The notes below the pieces were generated by a model. That model saw nothing but the letters and a program-made list of their open reading frames with translations, searched no databases and had not been told where the DNA came from. The translations under genes were made by a program, and so were the position numbers. Below, piece by piece: positions 1 to 5,886 of a stretch of 5,886 bases of DNA. Numbering within the stretch: the stretch's first letter is position 1; each line of letters starts with the position of its first letter. The stretch covers positions 1-5,886 of the forward strand of contig JASICF010000009.1 in the NCBI GenBank assembly GCA_030044775.1, in the 5' to 3' direction. This stretch comes from Candidatus Sulfotelmatobacter sp. (lineage in GTDB: Bacteria > Acidobacteriota > Terriglobia > Terriglobales > Acidobacteriaceae).

Positions 1-44
1 GAAGCGGCGGATGCAAATCCGCCGCTTCTTCATTTTGTTTTCAT
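1..44 (+). terminator. Intrinsic terminator of a gene left of the window
   Basis: A perfect 12-bp inverted repeat (1-12 paired with 17-28, loop GCAA at 13-16) is GC-rich in its core and is followed at once by a T-rich tract (29-43). This is the classic form of a Rho-independent terminator reading rightwards. GCAA is a stable GNRA-type tetraloop. The stem may continue left of the window edge, so its full length is unknown. It implies a plus-strand gene ending just before position 1 and separates that gene from the pilin region. Confidence 0.85.
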
Positions 45-303
45 CTGCGCGGTCCGAACCCATGCTTCTGCAGGACCATGTGGTGCCGGCTCAGTTCTGT
101 CAGAATCCGTCGCCACCTGACAATTTTTGTTAGTCCTAATCGGCCTCTTTGTCGATTTCGGTTCCATTTCGCCTTGTACTCCTGCAATTGCGAGATGGAT
201 GAAGCATAAGCTCCCGCCGAATTGCCCCGTATCGCCTTCCAAATCGAGATGGAATCCCTCACTTTCTTCTTTTCTCTGAACGGAATAGCAGGAATGGGTT
301 ACC

Positions 304-388
304 ACCGAAACCAGCCAACACAGGCGGTTTGGTCCGGTAAATGCGAGCACTTATGTGATTCCCTGGGCGGAGAAGCTCACTCAGGGAA
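304..388 (+). promoter_or_regulatory. Two predicted hairpins in the pilin upstream/leader region
   Basis: Hairpin 1 pairs 304-307 with 335-338, 308-312 with 326-330 and 314-316 with 323-325, around a 6-base loop, with a 4-base bulge (331-334) and a one-base bulge (313). Hairpin 2 pairs 359-367 with 380-388 (9 bp including one G-U) around a 12-base loop, ending 19 bases before the pilin ATG. Neither is followed by a T-run, so neither looks like a terminator. They may fold in the mRNA leader and affect stability or translation of an abundant pilin transcript. The consensus of the c-di-GMP-I (GEMM) riboswitch is not visible. Confidence 0.35.
330..344 (+). promoter_or_regulatory. Weak sigma-54-like (-24/-12) element before the pilin gene
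   Basis: The bases TGGTCCG, then four bases, then ATGC give GG at 331-332 and GC at 343-344 with the 10-base separation typical of sigma-54 promoters (consensus TGGCAC-N5-TTGC). The fixed GG and GC are present, but several flanking positions differ from consensus. A start near 356 would leave a leader of about 50 bases before the pilin ATG. pilA is sigma-54/PilR-driven in Pseudomonas and some other bacteria, which makes the location sensible, but a chance match of this quality is easily possible. Confidence 0.25.
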
Positions 389-407
389 GAAGTCTTGGGA
401 TCAACCT

Positions 408-926
408 ATGCGCAAACACCGCGGCTTTTCACTAATCGAACTGTTAATCGTTGTTGCGATCATCCTGGTTATCGCGGCCATCGCCATTCCCAACCTGGTA
501 CGCGCTCGCATGGCCGCCAACGACTCGTCCGCCGCTGGTTCAATGCACGCCATCGATGCCGCGGAGGTTGGCTATTTCGGGACTTACGAAGCTACCATCG
601 GATTTGCGGCCACCCTGTCGCCGCTGGGTGGCGCCAGCCCGTGCACCCCAAGCTCGACCACGGCCTGCCTCATCGATAATAACTTGGCTACCAATGGCGG
701 TGGAGTCGGCAAGAGCGGCTATTCTTTTGCCGCCACCGGGTCGGCCAGTTCCGGCAGCGTCGTCAACAATCAGTTTTACGCGACCGCGACGCCCAACAGC
801 AATATGACCGGCACCCGGGCGTACTGTTCCACCGATGACATGGTGATTCGCCTTCAACCGTCAGGAACCATAACTCTGGTCGCCAGCTACTCGGCTTGCC
901 AGGCGCTGACGGCAATGTCCAATTAG
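408..926 (+). CDS. pilA: Type IV pilin-like protein (prepilin with class III signal)
   Basis: Predicted 172-residue prepilin, processed at the inner membrane by prepilin peptidase and assembled into a type IV pilus or a related pseudopilus. The leader MRKHRG is six residues and positively charged. Cleavage after Gly6 would leave Phe as the first mature residue, with the conserved Glu at mature position 5 (Glu11). Residues 9-28 form the hydrophobic assembly helix, followed by the amphipathic continuation. Cysteines at 79, 87, 140 and 164 could form two disulfides; the last pair would enclose the usual C-terminal D-region. Length fits a pilin subunit. The ATG at 408 is chosen because it alone gives the canonical leader; a GGGA at 397-400 is a weak ribosome site. 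The frame stays open back to a TTG at 222, but that would add 62 non-leader residues. Whether it is the major pilin or a minor one cannot be told here; the symbol means pilA-like. Confidence 0.93.
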   Translation: MRKHRGFSLIELLIVVAIILVIAAIAIPNLVRARMAANDSSAAGSMHAIDAAEVGYFGTYEATIGFAATLSPLGGASPCTPSSTTACLIDNNLATNGGGVGKSGYSFAATGSASSGSVVNNQFYATATPNSNMTGTRAYCSTDDMVIRLQPSGTITLVASYSACQALTAMSN

Positions 927-968
927 GGTCCTCCTGACGCACGCAGCCGCGCCCGGTACTTGGGTCAC

Positions 969-997
969 TTGTGATCTCTGGGAGAGCCCACTAAATT
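969..997 (+). promoter_or_regulatory. Candidate sigma-70-type promoter before the membrane phosphotransferase-like gene
   Basis: TTGTGA (969-974) and TAAATT (992-997) are spaced by exactly 17 bases, each matching four of six consensus positions (TTGACA, TATAAT). The site lies in the 109-bp gap after the pilin and about 40 bases before the GTG start. No convincing terminator is seen in the same gap, so read-through from the pilin promoter is also possible. Confidence 0.3.
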
Positions 998-1035
998 GAA
1001 ATCTAAGGCCGTACTTCCAGACGGATCACAATAGC

Positions 1036-3585
1036 GTGGGTATCACTTTCCCGCAAATCGAAGTTGCTCGTGAGCGACGCGTCACCGAGACTTCGCAAAG
1101 CTTTGAACGTCCCAGCGCATGGATCACTTTGCTCAATGCTCTGTTTTTCTGTGCCAGCCGCCTCGCCTTCGGCGGATTTCTGCTGGTGACCTCCGTCTAT
1201 TGCCTCCTGATGTGTGTTCCATTTGCCTATTTTGGCTTCATTCATAACGCACTGTTGAGCTGGCTGCCGCCCTTCGTGCGGCTACACGGTTTGATCTACG
1301 GAATTCTGCTGGGACCCATAGCGCTAACCTTCATCCCGGATTTGCGGCGCAAAGAAACTCGCGGTGCAGCCGCCAGTTTCCTTGCTTTGAACGCGGGTAT
1401 TTTTGTTTACCTTTGGACCAGGTCATCGTTAGCGAATCTACAGCCGGATTTCACCAGTTATCTTTGGAGTCTGTTTTCTTTGTTCCCCATTCTCTGGTTG
1501 GCAGTGTTCGACCTGTCTCGAGCCGGCGCAAGTGAATCCCGATGGCTGAAGAAACGTCATGGCCTGAAACTGGCGCAGATTATTATTGCGGCAGTCATCG
1601 CCTCCTTTGCCTTCGCGTGCATTTCCGCATTGCGCGAAATGCTGCAAAGCAATAGCATCGCCGGCGGTCTCGCGCTGCGTGGTCTCGGTGCCAGCCTGTG
1701 CTTTCATGTCACGATCTTCCTGGTCGTCGGCCTGATTCTGGTCGTGATAAAACTCGCGGTAAAACGCACCTCGTCGCCCGAATTGCTCAATTTCATCCTC
1801 GCCCGCATTCTGGCCTGGTTTCTTTTTGCCGAGCTGCTGCGAACCCTGATTCTTCCCACCATATCCTTCCAGGGCGTCCAGGCCGATATCTTCACCGCGA
1901 TCGTTTCGATCGCGATTTTGCTAACCGGCTTTGCCATCTCGGCCAACTGGCGAATGCTCATCGCCGATTTCCCCCGCCATGCCTGGAGCAAGCTGGCCGC
2001 TCTCTGGTATCCGCTCGCCGCAGTCGTTCTATTGGCTTCCGCGTACGCGATTCCCGCCCTGATCGGTCCGACCGACTGGGACTTCGTGCTGCAAAGAATG
2101 GCGGTTCTTGCGGTTTGGCTTTTCGTTCTGCAGGTCGTTTACTGGAGCGGTTTCCGCATTCGCCGAAAAACGGAAGCGATTGCCCTTGGGCTTGTGATTA
2201 CTGCTTCCGTGGCTGGTTTTGCCGGCTATGGAAAATCTGCTCTGTACAATCCCGCTGTGTCATCGACCTCTCGCGATTTCCTCGATACCTACGCCGGAAC
2301 GGACATTTCTTTCAAAACCGCATACGACGTGCTTTCTTGGTCGGTTCACGACAAGGCTTACGGCCGCTTCTATGAATTTCTTAAACAACACACAAATTTG
2401 GGCTCCGACACTCCCGTCAATCCTGTCGATCTTCCTATCGTTTCCGATCTGCGGCCGACCCCCGGGACCAAGCCAAACATCTTCGTCTTCGTCATTGATA
2501 GCCTGCGGCAAGACTATATTTCGCCTTACAACCCGTCCGTCGATTACACACCGGAGATTGGCCGTTTTGCGCGCGACAGCGTGGTCTTGAAAAATGCTTT
2601 CACCCGCTACGGCGGAACCGCGCTCTCCGAGCCTGCGATTTGGGTCGGAGCCATGCAACTCCACAAGCAGTACATTCAACCCTTTTATTCGATGAACAAC
2701 CTCCAGAAACTCCTGGAGACCGACGGCTATCACAGCTACGTCAGCCTCGATCCAATTGTGTACGCGATCTCGCAGCGGTCCGAAGCAGTAACACCCCTGG
2801 ACACAGATAACAAGGGCTGGGGCGACCTGGATTTTGTCCCTACCCTCAAAGAACTCGAAAACAAAATCGATTCCCGCTCCGACCCGCAAAAGCCAATCTT
2901 TGCTTACACGCAGCCGCAAAATGTTCACACCCTCACCCTGGAGCGTTCCAAGATCAAGGGTGGCCGCCATGGAGCCATCCTGTATGAACTAAAAAGAATG
3001 GATACCGCGTTCGGAGAGTTTGTCCGCTTTTTGCAGGAGCGCGGCCTCTACGACAACAGCATCATCATTCTTACCGCTGATCACGGCGACTGTTACGGCG
3101 AGTTTGGCCGGTGGGGACACGCCGATTTCCTGTTTCCGCAGGTAATGCGTATTCCGCTGATCATCCATCTGCCTCCGCGAATGCGCGACCAGATGACCTG
3201 GGATGCCAGTCAGGTCGCTCTCTCGACCGACATCACCCCGACCCTCTATTACCTCCTCGGCCATCGGCCCATTCTTAACAAAGAACTGTTCGGCCGCCCA
3301 CTTTTCACCCAGTCGTTGCAGGAACAGACTCCCTATCTTCGCCCCTATTACCTGCTAGTTTGCAGCTACGCGCCGGTCTACGCCATCCTTGATGGCAAAG
3401 CACGGTCACTGTTCATCGTGGATGCTGTCAACCTTAAAAACTACTATTACGATCTCACCGAGGATCCTACAGGCGCACACAATCGCCTGACGATGCAGTT
3501 GCGAGACGAGAACGAGGCCCTCATCCGCCAGCAGCTTGGATTGCTCGATAAACTCTACAATTGGCAGCCATCCGCGCAGCCTTGA
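1036..3585 (+). CDS. Polytopic membrane protein with C-terminal alkaline phosphatase/sulfatase-superfamily domain (phospho-group transferase-like)
   Basis: 849 residues. About residues 30-400 are strongly hydrophobic, with some 10-12 likely membrane helices (for example 31-60, 83-101, 111-128, 141-160, 178-199, 218-240, 281-303, 321-343, 352-372, 381-397). A linker then leads to a soluble domain from about 478, expected on the outer face of the inner membrane. Superfamily features: NIFVFVIDSLRQD with metal ligand Asp488; GGTALSEP with Thr528 as probable nucleophile; His631; ADHGD with Asp682/His683; and GH at 694-695. The T-x-x-S spacing and ADHGD...GH layout recall EptA and LtaS, which transfer phosphoethanolamine or phosphoglycerol from lipids. 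The sulfatase motif C/S-x-P-x-R is absent: S531-E-P-A is followed by Ile. The substrate is unknown; a hydrolase cannot be excluded. The GTG at 1036 is the first possible start after an in-frame TGA at 997-999; its ribosome site is poor. It lies 109 bp after the pilin, whose product might be a target. Confidence 0.88.
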   Translation: MGITFPQIEVARERRVTETSQSFERPSAWITLLNALFFCASRLAFGGFLLVTSVYCLLMCVPFAYFGFIHNALLSWLPPFVRLHGLIYGILLGPIALTFIPDLRRKETRGAAASFLALNAGIFVYLWTRSSLANLQPDFTSYLWSLFSLFPILWLAVFDLSRAGASESRWLKKRHGLKLAQIIIAAVIASFAFACISALREMLQSNSIAGGLALRGLGASLCFHVTIFLVVGLILVVIKLAVKRTSSPELLNFILARILAWFLFAELLRTLILPTISFQGVQADIFTAIVSIAILLTGFAISANWRMLIADFPRHAWSKLAALWYPLAAVVLLASAYAIPALIGPTDWDFVLQRMAVLAVWLFVLQVVYWSGFRIRRKTEAIALGLVITASVAGFAGYGKSALYNPAVSSTSRDFLDTYAGTDISFKTAYDVLSWSVHDKAYGRFYEFLKQHTNLGSDTPVNPVDLPIVSDLRPTPGTKPNIFVFVIDSLRQDYISPYNPSVDYTPEIGRFARDSVVLKNAFTRYGGTALSEPAIWVGAMQLHKQYIQPFYSMNNLQKLLETDGYHSYVSLDPIVYAISQRSEAVTPLDTDNKGWGDLDFVPTLKELENKIDSRSDPQKPIFAYTQPQNVHTLTLERSKIKGGRHGAILYELKRMDTAFGEFVRFLQERGLYDNSIIILTADHGDCYGEFGRWGHADFLFPQVMRIPLIIHLPPRMRDQMTWDASQVALSTDITPTLYYLLGHRPILNKELFGRPLFTQSLQEQTPYLRPYYLLVCSYAPVYAILDGKARSLFIVDAVNLKNYYYDLTEDPTGAHNRLTMQLRDENEALIRQQLGLLDKLYNWQPSAQP

Positions 3586-3673
3586 TGGCGAAGCCGGGGC
3601 TCTGACCACGTTTCTGCTTTTACTTTCGTAATCTCCCCATCTGTTCCCTGCGCATACTCTGAATTTCTTTCGA

Positions 3674-3679
3674 TATAAT
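3674..3679 (+). promoter_or_regulatory. -10 box (TATAAT) of a likely promoter for the ABC transporter operon
   Basis: A perfect TATAAT stands in a local A/T-rich patch of an otherwise GC-rich region, in the 116-bp gap after the membrane enzyme gene. No good -35 hexamer lies 16-18 bases upstream (CGCATA at 17), and the TG of an extended -10 is not complete, so an activator or a weak promoter is implied. Transcription would begin near 3686, leaving a leader of only about 16 bases to the TTG or 34 bases to the ATG of the ATPase gene. Confidence 0.5.
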
Positions 3680-3692
3680 TTTTTCAGGCCTT

Positions 3693-3710
3693 GGGAGATC
3701 CTTGTCTCCC
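3693..3710 (+). promoter_or_regulatory. Hairpin covering the ribosome site and TTG start of the ABC ATPase gene
   Basis: GGGAGA (3693-3698) is the exact reverse complement of TCTCCC (3705-3710), leaving a 6-base loop TCCTTG whose last three bases are the candidate TTG start (3702-3704). A U-G and a U-A pair can extend the stem outwards (3692 with 3711, 3691 with 3712). GGGAG is also the only Shine-Dalgarno-like sequence near the gene start, so it would be hidden in the folded mRNA. This could lower translation, or it could mean that the ATG at 3720 is the real start. Confidence 0.4.
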
Positions 3711-4670
3711 GAACTTGTCATGCCTTCCATCGAGATTTTAGGACTGGAAAAAACGTATCAGGTGGGCTTCTGGCGCAGGCGGCCAAAGCAGGCCCTTCGC
3801 CCGCTTCATCTTCAGGTGGAAGACGGCGAAATCTTCGGTTTTCTCGGGCCTAACGGCGCCGGCAAAACCACAACCCTGAAACTACTCATGGGATTGATTT
3901 TTCCCACCTCCGGTTCCGCCCGCATTCTTGGCCGCGAGTGGACAGATCCAGGGGTTAAGGCGCAGATCGGCTTTCTTCCCGAGCAGCCTTATTTCTACGA
4001 TTACCTCACCGCGCAAGAATTGCTGGAATACTACGGTCAGCTTTCTGGCGTGCCCGGCAAGCAGCGCAGGCACCGGATCGGGCAGGTCCTTCACCAGGTG
4101 GGCTTGCGCGATGTGCAGGGCCTACAACTGCGCAAATTCTCGAAAGGCATGCTGCAGCGCGTTGGAATCGGCCAGGCCATTCTCCACGATCCCAAACTCG
4201 TCTTCTTCGATGAACCCATGTCCGGCCTGGATCCCATGGGACGCCGGGAAGTCCGCGATCTAATGGAGCAACTCAAGCACGAGGGCAAAACCGTATTCTT
4301 CTCCACCCATATACTTTCCGACGCTGAGGCTCTCTGTGACCGCGTCGCGATCATTCACAAAGGAGAAGTTCTGCGCGTCGGCGCCGTCGATGATCTGACC
4401 TCCAGCGTTCGCGGCAAAGTGGAAGTCATATGGCAGGGCACACAGATTCCCGCCTCGATCAAGGCTCTCGGAGCGGAATGCCATGTCACTGCCGAAATGG
4501 TTCGCGCCATCCTCGATGAGAAACAGCAGGATGCCGCCATCGACGCTCTGCGGCGCGATCGCCTGCGTCTGATTTCCGTTACTCCCGTGCGCACTTCCCT
4601 CGAAACCTATTTCGTCGAAAAACTGCGCCACGCCGAAACCTCCGCTGGCTCCATCGCAGGAGGCGTGTGA
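3702..4670 (+). CDS. ABC transporter ATP-binding protein (ABC-2 type, PilH-like by context)
   Basis: 322 residues from the TTG at 3702, or 316 from the ATG at 3720 (Met7). Both starts lie before the ABC domain; the TTG has GGGAG four bases upstream, while the ATG has no ribosome site. It is the nucleotide-binding subunit that hydrolyses ATP to drive the partner permease. Visible motifs: Walker A GPNGAGKTT (49-57), Q-loop Gln95 in LPEQP, signature FSKGM (146-150, a variant of LSGGQ with Gln152), Walker B LVFFDE (166-171), D-loop SGLD (174-177) and switch His203 in STH. An extra C-terminal domain (about 225-310) is typical of ABC-2 ATPases of the NatA/CcmA/GldA type. The permease follows after one base, so the pair is an operon. 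The substrate is unknown. Position downstream of a pilin recalls M. xanthus PilH, needed for type IV pili, but sequence motifs alone cannot separate it from other ABC-2 ATPases. Confidence 0.95.
   Translation: MSPELVMPSIEILGLEKTYQVGFWRRRPKQALRPLHLQVEDGEIFGFLGPNGAGKTTTLKLLMGLIFPTSGSARILGREWTDPGVKAQIGFLPEQPYFYDYLTAQELLEYYGQLSGVPGKQRRHRIGQVLHQVGLRDVQGLQLRKFSKGMLQRVGIGQAILHDPKLVFFDEPMSGLDPMGRREVRDLMEQLKHEGKTVFFSTHILSDAEALCDRVAIIHKGEVLRVGAVDDLTSSVRGKVEVIWQGTQIPASIKALGAECHVTAEMVRAILDEKQQDAAIDALRRDRLRLISVTPVRTSLETYFVEKLRHAETSAGSIAGGV
4658..4663 (+). promoter_or_regulatory. Consensus ribosome binding site of the permease gene
   Basis: A full AGGAGG lies inside the last codons of the ATPase gene, eight bases before the permease ATG at 4672. 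It is the strongest ribosome site in the window, contrasting with the weak or hidden sites of the other genes. It fixes the permease start and suggests that permease translation is efficient and possibly coupled to the ATPase stop at 4668-4670. Confidence 0.8.
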
Positions 4671-4671
4671 C

Positions 4672-5448
4672 ATGAAAACCAGTATTCCCCACATCGCATC
4701 CAACACATTTCGCGAGGCTGTCCGCGACCGCGTCCTCTATAACCTCATCGCCTTCGCTTTGCTGCTTTCCGGCGCGGCCATCCTCGTCGGCCAGATTTCC
4801 ATTGAGATCGAAAAACTGGTGGTTATCAATCTCGGTCTCACCGCGGTTTCCTTATTCGGGGTGGTCATCGCCATCTTTATCGGCATCGGCCTGGTCTCAA
4901 AGGAAATCGAAAAACGCACGCTTTATACCGTGCTTTCCCGTCCAGTCCGCCGCTGGGAATTCATCATCGGCAAATTCTTTGGCCTCGCCGGCACTTTGAC
5001 AGTCAATACCTTTTTCATGGCGATCGGCGTGTTTGCCGCGCTGTTCTACGTTTCTCACCGGTTTGTGCGCGCCGACGCACTCATTTTTGTTGCTTTGTAT
5101 TTCATCATTCTCGAATTCCTGATCGTCTGTTCTCTGTCGCTGCTCTTTTCCTCATTTTCTTCGCCTTTGCTTTCGGCCGTGTTCGCTTTTTCGCTTTTCG
5201 TGATCGGCAGCTTCTCCGACGATCTCCGCAACTTCGCAGGCATGGCGCACGGCGTCTCGCGCTGGCTCGCCACCGGAGCAGCTTATCTCGTGCCCAATTT
5301 TTCTGCCTTTAATGTGATCACTTCAATCGCTCACGAACAGCCGGTTGCTGGCCAGTTGATTTTGCAGAACACTCTTTACGCTTTGTTCTACGCCGCCATG
5401 GTGCTCAGCGGGGCCGTGCTCATTTTTGAGCATCGCGATTTGAAATGA
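4672..5448 (+). CDS. ABC-2 type transporter permease (PilI-like by context)
   Basis: 258-residue inner-membrane protein forming the transmembrane part of the transporter with the ATPase encoded one base upstream. Six likely membrane helices are visible at about residues 20-40, 53-75, 100-127, 134-160, 163-181 and 229-252, the usual number for ABC-2 permeases. The N-terminus (TFREAVRDRVLYN) and the first cytoplasmic loop (KEIEKRTLYTVLSRPVRRWEF, about 77-97) are typical of the NosY-like branch; this charged loop normally contacts the ATPase. A larger extracytoplasmic segment (about 181-228) lies before the last helix. The ATG is set by the AGGAGG eight bases upstream. Substrate unknown: such pairs export lipids, glycans, ions or proteins. 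The neighbouring pilin makes a role in pilus assembly plausible, as for PilHI of M. xanthus, but this is inference from order. Confidence 0.92.
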   Translation: MKTSIPHIASNTFREAVRDRVLYNLIAFALLLSGAAILVGQISIEIEKLVVINLGLTAVSLFGVVIAIFIGIGLVSKEIEKRTLYTVLSRPVRRWEFIIGKFFGLAGTLTVNTFFMAIGVFAALFYVSHRFVRADALIFVALYFIILEFLIVCSLSLLFSSFSSPLLSAVFAFSLFVIGSFSDDLRNFAGMAHGVSRWLATGAAYLVPNFSAFNVITSIAHEQPVAGQLILQNTLYALFYAAMVLSGAVLIFEHRDLK

Positions 5449-5458
5449 AGATTTGAAA

Positions 5459-5886
5459 ATGAAACACCGCCGCACAGTCACCGTCCTCGCCGTCGTCACG
5501 CTGACTATCTCGCTCGCCGCCAGTTCGTTCATTCTCCATCGCGTCGATCAGCTTCACCCTCAGGCGGCCCTCGATGAAGTCCTGTTTCTCAGTTCCCCAA
5601 CCGTCATCAAGCGCGCCGGCCTCGGCTACGACGGTCTGATGGCTTGCATCTACTGGACTCGCGCCGTGCAATACTTCGGCTATCGCCATCACTTCCATGC
5701 GACCAGCTATAACCTGCTGGCTCCGCTTCTTGAAATCACGGCTCACCTCGACCCGCATCTCATCATCGCTTACGAGTTTGGCGCCAGTTTCTTGTCGCCC
5801 AAACCGCCGCAGGGAGCCGGAGAACCCCAGCGAGCCGTCGACCTCATGCAGTATGGCATCCAGCAGAATCCCGGCAACTGGCGTCT
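5459..5886 (+). CDS. Membrane-anchored, probably TPR-containing protein (partial, cut by right edge)
   Basis: An open frame starts at the ATG at 5459, ten bases after the permease stop, and runs for 142 codons to the window edge without a stop, so only the N-terminus is seen. Residues 1-5 (MKHRR) are basic and 7-27 hydrophobic, forming a signal anchor or uncleaved signal that places the rest outside the inner membrane. The following part is rich in aromatic and helix-forming residues (GLMACIYWTRAVQYFGYR, about 59-76). From about 84, segments such as HLDPHLIIAYEFGASFL and PQRAVDLMQYGIQQNPGNWR resemble degenerate tetratricopeptide repeats (the second ends with the typical xxNPxNW pattern). TPR proteins act as scaffolds. 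The ribosome site is weak (GAAG at 5447-5450). Tight spacing places it in the ABC operon, where it may bind the transporter or its cargo. TPR identity is moderately sure; function is not known. Confidence 0.8.
   Translation, partial: MKHRRTVTVLAVVTLTISLAASSFILHRVDQLHPQAALDEVLFLSSPTVIKRAGLGYDGLMACIYWTRAVQYFGYRHHFHATSYNLLAPLLEITAHLDPHLIIAYEFGASFLSPKPPQGAGEPQRAVDLMQYGIQQNPGNWR

Larger units (their letters stand above)
45..407. other. Gene-poor region upstream of the pilin gene
   Basis: No convincing gene is visible here. The open frames on the minus strand (about 350 to 30 and 262 to 41) and the plus-strand extension of the pilin frame back to a TTG at 222 give proteins with no recognisable domain and low-complexity mixed composition. 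The stretch holds a small A/T-rich hairpin (117-133, 7-bp stem with one G-U pair, loop of three T) that lacks a following T-run. It also holds the structured pilin leader described separately. It most likely carries the pilin promoter and 5' leader; a small RNA cannot be excluded. Confidence 0.5.

Noticed and set aside
30..350. Minus-strand open frames of 106 and 73 residues upstream of the pilin
   Set aside because: No recognisable domain, overlapping each other in different frames, no clear ribosome site, and they run against the direction of every supported gene.
300..400. c-di-GMP-I (GEMM) riboswitch before the pilin
   Set aside because: Such riboswitches occur before pilus genes in some bacteria, but the conserved core bases and tetraloop-receptor arrangement are not visible here.
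222..407. 62-residue N-terminal extension of the pilin frame from a TTG at 222
   Set aside because: It would bury the canonical prepilin leader inside the protein; prepilin leaders must be N-terminal and short, and the ATG at 408 gives a six-residue leader.
927..1035. Terminator after the pilin gene
   Set aside because: Only a 4-bp stem (976-979 with 983-986) and a short palindrome (965-974) are present, with no T-run after either.
1698..2375. 225-residue plus-strand open frame inside the membrane enzyme gene
   Set aside because: An alternate frame rich in Arg, Ser and Pro with no domain; the overlapping frame has clear membrane helices and catalytic motifs.
2260..2970. 236-residue open frame on the minus strand within the membrane enzyme gene
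   Set aside because: It lies wholly opposite a well-supported gene with clear motifs and has no recognisable family; long antisense frames are common in GC-rich codon usage.
3586..3640. Terminator after the membrane enzyme gene
   Set aside because: The AGCC/GGCT repeat just after the stop has a stem of only four bases with a two-base loop, and the T-rich stretch begins too far downstream to make an intrinsic terminator.
4260..4706. 148-residue minus-strand open frame across the ATPase/permease junction
   Set aside because: It is antisense to the Walker B region and to the consensus ribosome site of the permease, with no recognisable motif.
1..5886. CRISPR array, insertion sequence, tRNA or phage signature
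   Set aside because: No direct repeat series, transposase, terminal inverted repeats, cloverleaf-like sequence or phage gene was seen; the genes form an ordinary collinear chromosomal block.

Overview
The window is a compact, all-plus-strand bacterial segment. It carries one type IV pilin-like gene, a large polytopic membrane enzyme of the alkaline phosphatase/sulfatase superfamily, a two-gene ABC-2 type transporter, and the start of a membrane-anchored, probably TPR-containing protein cut by the right edge. Moderately high G+C and the style of the pilin (leader MRKHRG, hydrophobic helix ending in AIPNLVRARMAAND, Cys-rich C-terminal half) suggest an acidobacterium (Acidobacteriota, Terriglobia/Koribacter-like). 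This is an inference from protein style; no rRNA or other marker gene is present.

Layout. Positions 1-44 hold a strong intrinsic terminator closing a gene that lies left of the window. Positions 45-407 have no convincing gene. Their right part forms the upstream region of the pilin gene, with two predicted hairpins and a weak sigma-54-like element. The pilin is at 408-926. A 109-bp gap with a weak promoter candidate precedes the 849-residue membrane phosphotransferase-like protein at 1036-3585. A second gap (3586-3701) contains a perfect TATAAT box and a hairpin over the start of the ABC ATPase. The ATPase (3702-4670), permease (4672-5448) and anchored protein (5459 to the edge) are separated by 1 and 10 bases and look like one operon.

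How the genes may work together. The order pilin, unusual large gene, ABC ATPase, ABC permease recalls the pilA-pilG-pilH-pilI order in Myxococcus xanthus, where the PilH ABC transporter is needed for type IV pilus biogenesis. The second gene's catalytic layout resembles EptA/LtaS-type phospho-group transferases, the superfamily that includes the neisserial pilin modifier PptA. A pilus-associated module in which the pilin is exported or modified with help from its neighbours is therefore a reasonable hypothesis, but it rests on gene order and motifs only.
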